Assembly: GCA_025463785.1 (NCBI GenBank) | Contig: JAODBD010000003.1 | Location: 372,001 to 436,000, forward strand | DNA length: 64,000 bases | Source: Glaciihabitans sp. | Lineage (GTDB): Bacteria > Actinomycetota > Actinomycetes > Actinomycetales > Microbacteriaceae | Direction of reading: 5' to 3' | Part shown: piece after piece, positions 15,873 through 23,794 of the stretch | Numbering within the stretch: position 1 is the stretch's first letter | Layout: every line of letters starts with the position of its first letter | Notes under the pieces: model-generated | Seen by the model: the letters and a program-made list of their open reading frames with translations, nothing else | The model's database searches: none | What the model was told of the DNA's origin: nothing | Program-made: the position numbers and the translations under genes

Positions 15873-17072
15873 GTGCCCGCAACAACTACCGAAGCGGCAA
15901 TCGGCGCGCTGAAGGAGAGCGAGGCCGGCGAACGTCGGGTTGCGCTCGACCCGGCCGCCGCGGCGTCCCTCGCCAAGCTCGGCCACGTGGTGCTCATTGA
16001 ATCCGGGGCGGGGGATGAAGCATCCTTTCCGGATGCCGCCTATGTCGCATCCGGGGCGACGATCCTCTCGAGGGCAAACGTCATCGCCCGAGCTGACGTA
16101 GTGGCAGTCGTTAGGGCGCCGGGCGCCTCCCTGCTATCGAAGCTCCGAAGCGGGCAGACGATCGTTGGCCTGCTTGATCCGTTGAACAATCTGGCGACGG
16201 TGAAAGACCTGGCCGCGCGGCGCGTGACGATGGTCGCCTTCGAGCTGCTGCCACGCACGCTGAGCCGAGCCCAGTCGATGGATGCCCTCAGTTCGCAGGC
16301 GAGTGCCGCAGGCTATCGAGCAGCCATCGTTGCCGCTGAAGCATTTGGCCGCTATCTGCCGATGCTGATCACGGCTTCGGGCACCGCGACACCAGCCAAA
16401 GTGATCGTCATCGGAACGGGCGTGGCTGGCCTGCAGGCCATCGCGACGACCAGACGTCTGGGCGCTGTCGTCACCGGCTACGACGTTCGGGCCGCTTCAC
16501 GGCACGAGGTCGAGTCGCTCGGGGCAACGTTCCTGACGTCGACCATCGCGCAGGCAGAGGGCAACGGGGGCTATGCGAAGGCATTGACGCCCGAGCAGCA
16601 GGCCGAGCAGCAGAGCGAACTGGCCGCTGCGCTGAAATCCTTTGACGTCATCATCACGACAGCAAAAGTGCCTGGCCGCACTCCACCGATGCTGGTGACA
16701 AAACAGACCCTCGACGCACTCCGCCCTGGAAGCATCTGCATCGACCTCGGATCAAGCGAGCGGGGCGGAAACGTGGATGGCTCCGTCGTCGGAACGAAGA
16801 CGCTCACGCAAGGCGGGGTGACGATCATCGGCGCCGGCGAGCTGGCATCGGACCTGCCAACATCCGCTTCGCAGATGTATGGCCGAAACGTCGTCGCCGT
16901 CATTGCCTCTCTGCTGCCGAGCGGTGTGTTCGCTCTCGACCCGAGTGACGAGGTTCACCGAAACATTGTGGTGTGTACGGATGGCGAGGTGGTCAACGCC
17001 GCGATCCGCGCGGCGCTGGGGCTCGCCACGAATCCGGCGGAATCCGACGATGGAAAGGTGCTCGCATCATGA
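15873..17072 (+). CDS. pntA: Proton-translocating NAD(P) transhydrogenase alpha subunit, NAD-binding part
   Basis: A 399-residue soluble domain I subunit. It carries the alanine dehydrogenase/transhydrogenase N-terminal motif KESEAGERRVALDPAA, then VIVIGTGVAGLQAIATTRRLG (NAD Rossmann loop, near residue 175) and GYDVRAASRHEVESLG. The GTG at 15873 is favoured over a longer GTG because AGGGAGAG is positioned 6 nt before it. Its stop overlaps the next start (ATGA). The gene order pntA, membrane subunit, pntB matches the three-polypeptide form in which domain II is split. The enzyme exchanges hydride between NADH and NADP driven by the proton gradient. DosR-like boxes upstream suggest redox or hypoxia control. 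Confidence 0.93.
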   Translation: MPATTTEAAIGALKESEAGERRVALDPAAAASLAKLGHVVLIESGAGDEASFPDAAYVASGATILSRANVIARADVVAVVRAPGASLLSKLRSGQTIVGLLDPLNNLATVKDLAARRVTMVAFELLPRTLSRAQSMDALSSQASAAGYRAAIVAAEAFGRYLPMLITASGTATPAKVIVIGTGVAGLQAIATTRRLGAVVTGYDVRAASRHEVESLGATFLTSTIAQAEGNGGYAKALTPEQQAEQQSELAAALKSFDVIITTAKVPGRTPPMLVTKQTLDALRPGSICIDLGSSERGGNVDGSVVGTKTLTQGGVTIIGAGELASDLPTSASQMYGRNVVAVIASLLPSGVFALDPSDEVHRNIVVCTDGEVVNAAIRAALGLATNPAESDDGKVLAS

Positions 17073-17389
17073 CCTCGGAGCTCTTTGGCAACCTGGCAAT
17101 CTTCGTCCTCAGTCTCCTCGTAGGGTTCGAAGTGATCAGCAAGATCCCTACCACCCTCCACACTCCGATGATGTCCGGCGCAAATGCGATCCACGGCGTC
17201 GTCTTCGCTGGCGCGATCGCCATCGCCTCCGTCGCCAACAGTCCGGTGAGCTACGTCCTGACCTTTGTTGCTGCGGCGCTGGCGGCCGCAAATGTGTGCG
17301 GTGGCTACGTCGTCACCGATCGGATGCTCAGGATGTTCTCCCGACCGAAGCAACCGTCAATTCCCACCACACCGAAGGACCCATCGTGA
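17069..17389 (+). CDS. NAD(P) transhydrogenase small membrane subunit (PntAB/PntA2 type)
   Basis: A 106-residue membrane protein with three helices. It begins MTSELFGNLAIFVLSLLVGF, continues KIPTTLHTPMMSGANAIHGV and ends with a short basic tail. The segment HTPLMSxxNAI-like (HTPMMSGANAIHG) is the strong signature of the domain II fragment of alpha subunit. The start ATG 17069 overlaps the pntA stop, and its own stop overlaps pntB (GTGA at 17386). It forms part of the proton channel with PntB. Confidence 0.93.
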   Translation: MTSELFGNLAIFVLSLLVGFEVISKIPTTLHTPMMSGANAIHGVVFAGAIAIASVANSPVSYVLTFVAAALAAANVCGGYVVTDRMLRMFSRPKQPSIPTTPKDPS

Positions 17390-18804
17390 CTACGTTCGCC
17401 TTCGTCATCGGGCTCGCCTATCTCGTCGCCGCGACCCTCTTTGTTCTGGGCCTCCACCAGATGCGAGCACCGTCAACTGCGCGTCGAGGGAACCTGACCT
17501 CGGTGCTCGGGATGGCGATTGCCATCGCGGCAACCCTGGTGGTTGCGCTCGTTACCAGCGGAGGCAGCGTGTGGGGCTGGCTTGCGCTGGTCCTGGGTGC
17601 GGCACTCGGCGCCGTGTACGGCGTCGTTCGGGCGCGCACGGTGAAGATGACGGACATCCCGCAACTGGTCAGTGTCTTCAACGCCGTGGGTGGCGGGGCC
17701 GCTGCTGCTGTCGCCTTCGTAGACTTCGTGCTGTACCGCAGTGCTACGCCGTTGAGCCTCACCAGCTCGATCCCGATCGTGCTCGACGTGCTGATCGGGT
17801 CGGTGACCTTCTCGGGCTCGTTGATTGCCGCGGGAAAACTGCAGGGCGTCATCCCCGGCAGGCCGATCACGTTCCCCGGCTCACGGGTGGTCAATCTGGC
17901 CGTCGTCCTCGTCGCTGTGGGTGCGGCCGTGCTCACCGTCATCTTCGGACACAGCATCCTTCTCTTGATCATTGTGCTGATCGCGGCGCTCGTATTCGGC
18001 ATTCTGATGGTGCTTCCGATCGGCGGGGCTGACGCGCCCGTCATCGTGTCGCTTCTGAACGCGTTCACCGGTCTCGCTGTGGCAATGGCCGGATTCGCGA
18101 TCGACAACCAGGCCCTCATCATCGCAGGCGCGCTGGTCGGCGCCGCCGGCACCATCCTTACCCTGCAGATGGCGAAGGCCATGAACCGATCCGTCGCGAA
18201 CGTCATCCTCGGCGGATTCGGTACCGGCGACGCTCCCGTGACGAGCGCGCTGGCCCAGGATCTCACCGGCGTTCGACAGCTCACAGCGGATGACATCGCG
18301 GTACAACTCGCGTATGCGCAGCGCGTTCTGATCGTTCCCGGATTCGGGCTGGCCTCCGCCCAGGCCCAGCACGAGGTCGCCGAACTGGCGAAGCTCCTCC
18401 TCGACCATCACGTGGATGTGAAGTACGCCATCCATCCTGTCGCCGGGCGGATGCCTGGGCACATGAACGTGCTCCTCGCCGAGGCAAACGTGCCATACGA
18501 CCAGATGCTGCAACTCGACGAGGCGAACGCGGCCTTCGACAACTGCGATGTCGCGCTCGTGGTCGGGGCGAACGATGTCTGCAATCCCATGGCGCGGCAG
18601 AAAGGCAATCCCGTCTCGGGCATGCCCATTCTCGATGTGGATCATGCAAAGTCCATCGTTGTCGTGAAGCGATCCATGAGCCCCGGGTATGCGGGAATTG
18701 CCAACCCCCTCTTCACCGACCCGAGGACGGGGATGTTCTTCGCAGACGCGAAGCAGGGGCTCGCCGCTATCCTCGCCGCGACCAAGGACTACGTGACCGC
18801 GTGA
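17386..18804 (+). CDS. pntB: NAD(P) transhydrogenase beta subunit
   Basis: A 472-residue protein with eight or nine membrane helices (residues 1-260) and a C-terminal NADP-binding domain III. Diagnostic segments are MTDIPQLVSVFNAVGGGAAA, then RVLIVPGFGLASAQAQHEVA (dinucleotide loop) and the lid sequence NPLFTDPRTGMFFADAKQGL near the end, plus GRMPGHMNVLLAEA. The GTG start at 17386 overlaps the preceding stop, giving tight coupling for stoichiometric assembly. All key motifs are intact, so the complex should be active. It completes the pntA operon under the DosR-like boxes at 15.75 kb. Confidence 0.95.
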   Translation: MTTFAFVIGLAYLVAATLFVLGLHQMRAPSTARRGNLTSVLGMAIAIAATLVVALVTSGGSVWGWLALVLGAALGAVYGVVRARTVKMTDIPQLVSVFNAVGGGAAAAVAFVDFVLYRSATPLSLTSSIPIVLDVLIGSVTFSGSLIAAGKLQGVIPGRPITFPGSRVVNLAVVLVAVGAAVLTVIFGHSILLLIIVLIAALVFGILMVLPIGGADAPVIVSLLNAFTGLAVAMAGFAIDNQALIIAGALVGAAGTILTLQMAKAMNRSVANVILGGFGTGDAPVTSALAQDLTGVRQLTADDIAVQLAYAQRVLIVPGFGLASAQAQHEVAELAKLLLDHHVDVKYAIHPVAGRMPGHMNVLLAEANVPYDQMLQLDEANAAFDNCDVALVVGANDVCNPMARQKGNPVSGMPILDVDHAKSIVVVKRSMSPGYAGIANPLFTDPRTGMFFADAKQGLAAILAATKDYVTA

Positions 18805-18916
18805 GTGTTCTCGCCCCGATGTCGCGCAATTCAACGGGATGGCCACCGCAGTAGCGGGCGACCGAACGGGATTTTGTCCACTGGACGAACCGTCGCCGCA
18901 GTGGTTGGTTGGATGC

Positions 18917-19651
18917 ATGAGCAACGAATCTGTTGGAGCTGCACCGCAACACCCCGGCGAACAACACAGCGGCGGAATCGCGCAACGACTGAACTGGCTG
19001 CGCGCGGGCGTTCTCGGCGCGAACGACGGCATCGTATCCGTTGCTGCGATCGCGGTCGGGGTCGCCGGCGTGACCACTTCCACCTCCGCCATCCTGACGG
19101 CAGGTATAGCGGGACTGGTGGGAGGAGCGGTGTCGATGGCGCTGGGCGAGTATGTCTCCGTCAGCAGCCAGAGCGACAGTGAGCGGGCCCTCATCGAGAA
19201 GGAACGCGGGGAGCTCGCGAACATGCCAGACGAGGAGTTGGCCGAGTTGACCGGACTCTACCGGGCAATGGGGCTGAGCCAGGAGACGGCCAGCCAGGTG
19301 GCGCTTGAACTGACTCAACATGATGCCCTTGCTGCACACCTCTCCGCTGAGCTCAGAATCGACCAGGCCGACGTAGTCAGCCCGTGGCACGCTGCACTCG
19401 CGTCGGCGCTCGCGTTTACTATTGGCGCGATTCTGCCTCTACTGGCTATCCTGTTTCCGCCGCCGGGATGGCGGGTTCCCGTGACCTTCGTCGTGGTGCT
19501 TGCGGCCCTCGCGTTCACGGGCGCCCTCGGTGCGTACCTCGGCGGCAGTTCCCGCGGGAAGGCCGCACTGCGCGTCGTGATCGGGGGAGCGGTTGCCCTC
19601 GGCGCGACCTACGGCATCGGACACCTGCTCGGCGCTACCGGACTCGTGTGA
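18917..19651 (+). CDS. VIT1/CCC1-type transporter family protein
   Basis: A 244-residue membrane protein of the Fe/Mn vacuolar transporter superfamily. After the N-terminal helix (NWLRAGVLGANDGIVSVAAI) come the conserved VGGAVSMALGEYVSVSSQSD near residues 70-90, a hydrophilic metal-binding stretch, and three further C-terminal helices. Start ATG 18917 gives the usual N terminus; an upstream extension is poor. Known relatives export iron or manganese into vacuoles; in bacteria the role is metal homeostasis. It lies 112 bp after pntB and could be cotranscribed. Its 3' end overlaps the universal stress gene stop by 17 bp. Confidence 0.9.
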   Translation: MSNESVGAAPQHPGEQHSGGIAQRLNWLRAGVLGANDGIVSVAAIAVGVAGVTTSTSAILTAGIAGLVGGAVSMALGEYVSVSSQSDSERALIEKERGELANMPDEELAELTGLYRAMGLSQETASQVALELTQHDALAAHLSAELRIDQADVVSPWHAALASALAFTIGAILPLLAILFPPPGWRVPVTFVVVLAALAFTGALGAYLGGSSRGKAALRVVIGGAVALGATYGIGHLLGATGLV

Positions 19652-20543
19652 CGGAAGCCAGGACGCCATTCCCACGGTGTTGCGGGATCGGCGGCACGAC
19701 AGCGACCGGACACCGCGCCGCCACGAGTGCCCCGTGGCTCACCGAGCCGAGGATCAGCGAGCCGATCATCCCGCGGCCGTGACTGCCCACGACCAGCAGG
19801 GATGCGTACTCCGCTGCCTCCAAGAGCACTTCAGCAGGCGGTCCAAATTTGAGTACCTGCGAGATTTCGCTACGCGGCGCAATCAGTTTCGCGCGCGCGA
19901 TCGCGACATCCAGGATCTGCTGGTGAACCGCGTCGAGTGTCGGGTAGGTGGTGTTCAGCAGTCCTTCAACAATGGAGAACGGCGCTGGCAATGACCACGC
20001 GTGTACGAGAACGAGCGCCCTGCCGGTGCGGTCTGCCTCGGTCGCGGCCTCCTCGATGGCTTCGGTGGACGATTCGTCGTCTTCCACTCCGACGACGATC
20101 GGGCCGGGTCGGGGCGCCCAGTTCTGCGGCACCACTGTGAGCCGGCAGGGTGTGCGCGGCGCGAGGTGCAGCGCGAGTGTGCCGCGACGTGCACAGACTG
20201 CAGCGCCGGTCAGTTTGGATCCGATCACCAGCTCATCCGCAAGTCGTGCGACTTTGGCGAGCTCTTCGGCCGGCCGCCCGGAGAGCATAGTCTTTGCGAC
20301 GAGCGAGACGCCGGGGCGATCCGCGAGGCGATTCCCCGCTTCATCGAGGATGTCGATGTACTTGCGTCGAAACTCGGACTCATCCCCTCCGACCGGCAGC
20401 CACTCGGTCTCCTCGACCGTGACTACCTCGACTTCGATCGGGCTGCGCGACCCTCGGTCGACGACCCAGTCCAGTGCGGTGTGACTTGCCGCGCCGCCGT
20501 CGGATGCGACGACGATTCGCTCAGCTCTTCGGTTCTGTTCCAT
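19635..20543 (-). CDS. Universal stress protein with two Usp domains
   Basis: A 302-residue tandem Usp protein. The first domain begins RIVVASDGGAASHTALDWVV and the second GPIVVGVEDDESSTEAIEEA. The second domain ends with the ATP-binding motif LLVVGSHGRGMIGSLILGSV followed by CPVAVVP (G-2x-G-9x-G-S/T). The first domain lacks the full Gly pattern (VIGSKLTGAAVCARRGTLAL), so only the C-terminal one may bind ATP. Start ATG 20543. The upstream spacer, shared with the gene at 20707, holds two DosR-like boxes; two-domain Usps are typical members of that regulon. Confidence 0.93.
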   Translation of the reverse strand: MEQNRRAERIVVASDGGAASHTALDWVVDRGSRSPIEVEVVTVEETEWLPVGGDESEFRRKYIDILDEAGNRLADRPGVSLVAKTMLSGRPAEELAKVARLADELVIGSKLTGAAVCARRGTLALHLAPRTPCRLTVVPQNWAPRPGPIVVGVEDDESSTEAIEEAATEADRTGRALVLVHAWSLPAPFSIVEGLLNTTYPTLDAVHQQILDVAIARAKLIAPRSEISQVLKFGPPAEVLLEAAEYASLLVVGSHGRGMIGSLILGSVSHGALVAARCPVAVVPPIPQHRGNGVLASVTRVR

Positions 20544-20577
20544 CTGTCAAGACTCGTCCTGTTCGCCGCCGATGCTT

Positions 20578-20634
20578 AGGGCCGAAAGTCCCGGGTAGGC
20601 CCGCGTGAGCGGCGGCATAGGGACCTTCGGCCCT
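20578..20634. promoter_or_regulatory. Two DosR/DevR-like boxes upstream of the universal stress gene
   Basis: AGGGCCGAAAGTCCC is at 20578-20592 and GGGACCTTCGGCCCT at 20620-20634. Written on one strand they are AGGGCCGAAAGTCCC and AGGGCCGAAGGTCCC. They match the pair near 15.75 kb and lie 35 and 77 bp from the usp start codon, a good position for an activator. Confidence 0.68.
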
Positions 20635-20706
20635 GTGTTCGGGAGGCGCAACCGAGCACGCTGGGTTCATGGCCACCCCCTGAGGCCGCCCGAAAGGATC
20701 GAACTG

Positions 20707-21171
20707 ATGGAGTCAACTCGACTTGCGAATGGATTTCGTACGGGACTACTCGTTCTCGAGTACTTCGCCGCGCTGTCAGCTCTTGGTGGCGGGGTTCTCG
20801 GCGTGTTCGCGAACGGAGCTGGCGTGCCACTGAGCTATCTCGCTGGCACCCCGTTCGACTCCTATCGGGTTCCTGGGGTGATTCTCGCCGTCGTGGTCGG
20901 CGGTACGCAACTCGCTGCCGCGATCACACTTCAGCGGCGTACGACGTGGGCCCTGCGGATTTCGACCGTGGCAGGTTTCGGAATGCTCATCTGGATCTTC
21001 GTGGAGCTGGCAATCATCAGCCAGTATTCGTGGCTGCAGACCCTCTACTTTGCCGTTGGCGGACTCGAGGTGATTGGCGTGCTGTTGCTTCTCGGAGTCC
21101 TGCCCCGCCCACTGGACCAAGTCGCCCATCCGGTTAGCGTCCGCGCAGGAGCCGTCCGAGAAATTGACTGA
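20707..21171 (+). CDS. Small four-helix membrane protein, function unknown
   Basis: A 154-residue protein with four hydrophobic segments: LLVLEYFAALSALGGGVLGV, VILAVVVGGTQLAAAITL, ISTVAGFGMLIWIFVELAI and VGGLEVIGVLLLLGVL. The start at ATG 20707 has AAGG 9 nt upstream; the longer frame from 20605 would read through the DosR-like box and is rejected. It diverges from usp and so may belong to the same stress regulon. I recognise no family with certainty. Its 3' end overlaps the next minus-strand gene by 38 bp. Confidence 0.78.
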   Translation: MESTRLANGFRTGLLVLEYFAALSALGGGVLGVFANGAGVPLSYLAGTPFDSYRVPGVILAVVVGGTQLAAAITLQRRTTWALRISTVAGFGMLIWIFVELAIISQYSWLQTLYFAVGGLEVIGVLLLLGVLPRPLDQVAHPVSVRAGAVREID

Positions 21172-21550
21172 CGCGGCCGGTGGCGGCGTCAGTATAGCTG
21201 TTCGAGAGCGCGAAGAGGTCGCGGGAAAAATTCTGCCCGGAGCTGATCGAGCGGATGATCGTCTCGGCCTGCACCTGGCGGGCCTCCTGATCGGAGGCGA
21301 TGCCGAGACCCAGCTCTGCCGCAATCTCGGCGACGAGCGCAAGACGCACACCGGATGACGCCTCTGTCGACTGTGCGAGAGCTCGCGCGTTCGCGGTGTC
21401 AGCGCCTTCAGCGATCCAGCGAGTTGCGCGCTCGGGCAGATGGTCGGTCACCAGGAGCTCCAGCATCCTCGCGGCTTCGGCTCGGCGGATGTCGTCGCGG
21501 GCATCTGGCGTCAAGCCTGCCGACCGCACCGAGTTGCGTTCAAAGACCAT
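21134..21550 (-). CDS. Hypothetical protein, helical, unknown family
   Basis: A 138-residue, Ala/Arg-rich, mostly helical soluble protein. It contains ARMLELLVTDHLPERATRWI and ends GRVSQFLGRLLRGR; no membrane segment, signal peptide or metal motif is visible. Codon use follows the local bias. The ATG at 21550 has no clear ribosome site. It is convergent with the membrane gene at 20707 (38-bp overlap) and lies 200 bp beyond the prpC stop, separated by a hairpin. I cannot name a family. Confidence 0.6.
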   Translation of the reverse strand: MVFERNSVRSAGLTPDARDDIRRAEAARMLELLVTDHLPERATRWIAEGADTANARALAQSTEASSGVRLALVAEIAAELGLGIASDQEARQVQAETIIRSISSGQNFSRDLFALSNSYTDAATGRVSQFLGRLLRGR

Positions 21551-21644
21551 GTCTCACGATAAGCCCGAACCTGTACCCAGCAGTCCGCCCAACCGCGGCG
21601 GTCATTCGCCGCCGCTGCCGCCAAAGTTTCAACGCCGCCGCCGT

Positions 21645-21687
21645 TTGTTGTGGGCGCGACCCTGCATGAAGGCCACGCCCACAACAA
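21645..21687. terminator. Hairpin downstream of prpC
   Basis: Arms TTGTTGTGGGCG (21645-21656) and CGCCCACAACAA (21676-21687) are perfectly complementary around a 19-nt loop. It lies 60 bp beyond the prpC stop on the minus strand and is the probable end of the methylcitrate operon. The A/T-rich base of the stem can supply a short U tract. Confidence 0.65.
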
Positions 21688-21749
21688 GCGGCCGCGCTAA
21701 TTCCCCATCGGGCCGGGCGGCGTGACCACGTACTGGCCGCCGACGGAGG

Positions 21750-22868
21750 TTAGCTCCCCAGGTGCCGCTCGTCCACGCCGTTGTACACACTGAGTGGGCG
21801 GATGAGCGCGTTGGATGCCAACTGCTCGGCGATGTGCGCGGTCCAACCCGTGATACGGGATGCCACAAACAGTGGAGTAAACATCTCGGTGTCGAAGCCG
21901 ATCAGGTGGTATGCCGGCCCGGACGGGTAGTCGAGGTTCGGCTTGATCGACTTGGCGGACTGCATGGCATCCTCGAGCGCGTCGTACAGTTCGAGCAAGT
22001 CTGGCCGGTCGTACTCGACGATGAGGGTATCCAGCGCGGCCTTCATGGTCGGAACCCGGGAGTCGCCGTTCTTGTAAACCCGGTGGCCGAACCCCATGAT
22101 CTTGCGCTTCTCGGCCAGCGCCGCATCCAGCCAGGCCTTTGCGTTGTCGGCAGAACCGATCTCGTCGAAGATGTGCATGACGGCCTCGTTGGCACCGCCG
22201 TGCAGCGGTCCCTTGAGGGCGCCGATGCCGGCGACGACCGCCGAGTAGAGGTCGGAGAGGGTGCTCGTAACAACGCGGGCCGTGAACGTCGACGCGTTGA
22301 AGGAGTGCTCGGCGTACAGGATCATCGACACGTCGAACGCGTCGACGACGACCTCATCCGGCACCTCGCCGAAGGTCATGTGCAGGAAATTGGCCGAGTA
22401 GCCGAGGTCGTCGCGTGGCTCGACCAGGGCAAGCCCGCGCTTCCGGCGCTGCTCGTACGCAACAATCGCCGGGATTTTGGCCAGCAGCGAAATCGACTTG
22501 GTCAGGTTGGACGCTGGGCTCGCGTCTGCCGCGGCCGGGTCGTTGGCGCCGATGACGCTCACGGCGGTGCGGACGACATCCATCGGATGCGCCGTCGCCG
22601 GAAGGTCGTCGATTACGCGCTTGACGTTCGGGTCGAGCGCGCGTTGCGAACGCTCGAGCGTTTCGAAGTCGGCCAGCTGCCTGTCGGTCGGAAGGTCGCC
22701 GTTCCAGAGCAGGTAGGCGACCTCTTCGAAGGTCTTCTGTGCCGCGAGCTCCTGAACCGGGTAACCGCGGTAGAGCAGGGAGTTGGTGTCGGGGTTGACC
22801 TTCGAGACGGCCGTGTAGTCGACGGGTACGCCGGCGAGGCCCTTATAAATCTCTTTGTCCTCGAGCAT
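21750..22868 (-). CDS. prpC: 2-methylcitrate synthase / citrate synthase
   Basis: A 372-residue citrate-synthase-fold enzyme. Catalytic regions are AEHSFNASTFTARVV (His near residue 220), GPLHGGANEAVM (His near 255) and GFGHRVYKNGDSRVP (about 300), with the catalytic Asp in DYPSGPAYHLIGF. It condenses propionyl-CoA with oxaloacetate to 2-methylcitrate. The short (about 370 aa) form and its place after prpD and prpB make methylcitrate synthase more likely than the TCA enzyme. It is the last gene of the gntR-prpD-prpB-prpC operon, 29 bp after prpB with a GAAGGAGCG ribosome site. Confidence 0.94.
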   Translation of the reverse strand: MLEDKEIYKGLAGVPVDYTAVSKVNPDTNSLLYRGYPVQELAAQKTFEEVAYLLWNGDLPTDRQLADFETLERSQRALDPNVKRVIDDLPATAHPMDVVRTAVSVIGANDPAAADASPASNLTKSISLLAKIPAIVAYEQRRKRGLALVEPRDDLGYSANFLHMTFGEVPDEVVVDAFDVSMILYAEHSFNASTFTARVVTSTLSDLYSAVVAGIGALKGPLHGGANEAVMHIFDEIGSADNAKAWLDAALAEKRKIMGFGHRVYKNGDSRVPTMKAALDTLIVEYDRPDLLELYDALEDAMQSAKSIKPNLDYPSGPAYHLIGFDTEMFTPLFVASRITGWTAHIAEQLASNALIRPLSVYNGVDERHLGS

Positions 22869-22897
22869 GTTCGCTCCTTCCTGTTCTGGTATCTGTT

Positions 22898-23791
22898 CTA
22901 CAGCGTGAAGTTGAACACCGACGCGTCGAACGCGTTGTAGCCCGCATAGTCATTGAGTTCGTAGAGGCGCGCCCGGGTCTGCATGTTCGCAACTTCGCTG
23001 TTCAGCGACCCTGAAGCGACCAGCGTGTCGAGGCCCCGCTCGGCTGCGCCCATCGCGAGGCGCAAGAGCGACACCGGGTAGATGACGATATTGAGGCCGA
23101 CGCTGGCAAGTTGCTCGTTCGTGAACAGCTCGCTCTTGCCGAACTCGGTCATGTTCGCCAGCAACGGGACGTCGATCGCCTTGCGCATGGCCTCGAACTC
23201 CGACAGGTCTCTCATGGCCTCAGGGAAGATGGCGTCTGCGCCCGCATCCACCAGCGCTTTCGCGCGCGCGATGGCGGCATCCATCCCCTCGACCGCGCGG
23301 ATGTCGGTGCGGGCCATAATCAGCAGGTTGGGATCGCGGCGGGCATCGACGGCTGCCCGGATGCGCTTGATGGCCGTGTCTGCATCCACGACTGCTTTGC
23401 CGTCGAGGTGACCGCAGCGTTTCGGATTGACCTGGTCTTCGATGTGCAGGCCGGCGACTCCGGCATCCTCGAGCGTTTGCACTGTGCGGGCGACGTTCAT
23501 GGGCTCGCCAAAGCCCGTGTCGGCGTCGATGATGGTCGGCAGGTCGGTCATGCGCGAGATCTGGCTGCCGCGGGTCGCGACCTCGGTCAGGGTCGTGAGG
23601 CCGATGTCGGGTAGCCCGAGGTCGGCCGCGATGACCGCGCCCGAAATGTAGACGCCCTCGAAACCCTTGTCCTGAATGAGGGCCGCGCTCAGCGGGTTGA
23701 AGGCGCCGGGGAAGCGCAGCAGTTCGCCGCTGGCAAGTCGGGCGCGGAAGGCCGCGCGCTTCTCGGCGGCCGGAATTCTCGAGTACAGCAT
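22898..23791 (-). CDS. prpB: Methylisocitrate lyase
   Basis: A 297-residue isocitrate-lyase/PEP-mutase-fold enzyme. The metal site region DADTGFGEPMNVARTVQ and the active-site loop KRCGHLDGK (about residues 124-132, Cys-Gly-His) are both intact, as are AGLHIEDQVNP and ANMTEFGKSELF. It cleaves 2-methylisocitrate to pyruvate and succinate, finishing the methylcitrate cycle. The gene lies 3 bp after the prpD stop. It is distinguished from isocitrate lyase by size and the PrpB-type N terminus. Confidence 0.95.
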   Translation of the reverse strand: MLYSRIPAAEKRAAFRARLASGELLRFPGAFNPLSAALIQDKGFEGVYISGAVIAADLGLPDIGLTTLTEVATRGSQISRMTDLPTIIDADTGFGEPMNVARTVQTLEDAGVAGLHIEDQVNPKRCGHLDGKAVVDADTAIKRIRAAVDARRDPNLLIMARTDIRAVEGMDAAIARAKALVDAGADAIFPEAMRDLSEFEAMRKAIDVPLLANMTEFGKSELFTNEQLASVGLNIVIYPVSLLRLAMGAAERGLDTLVASGSLNSEVANMQTRARLYELNDYAGYNAFDASVFNFTL

Positions 23792-23794
23792 GGC

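Noticed and set aside
17881-19224. 447-codon minus-strand frame across pntB and the VIT-type gene
   Set aside because: Low-complexity His/Arg-rich translation, opposite two strongly supported genes.
21551-21725. Plus-strand frame starting at the same ATG region as the minus gene (58 codons, SPPNRGGHSPP)
   Set aside because: Pro/Arg low complexity and it runs through the prpC terminator hairpin.
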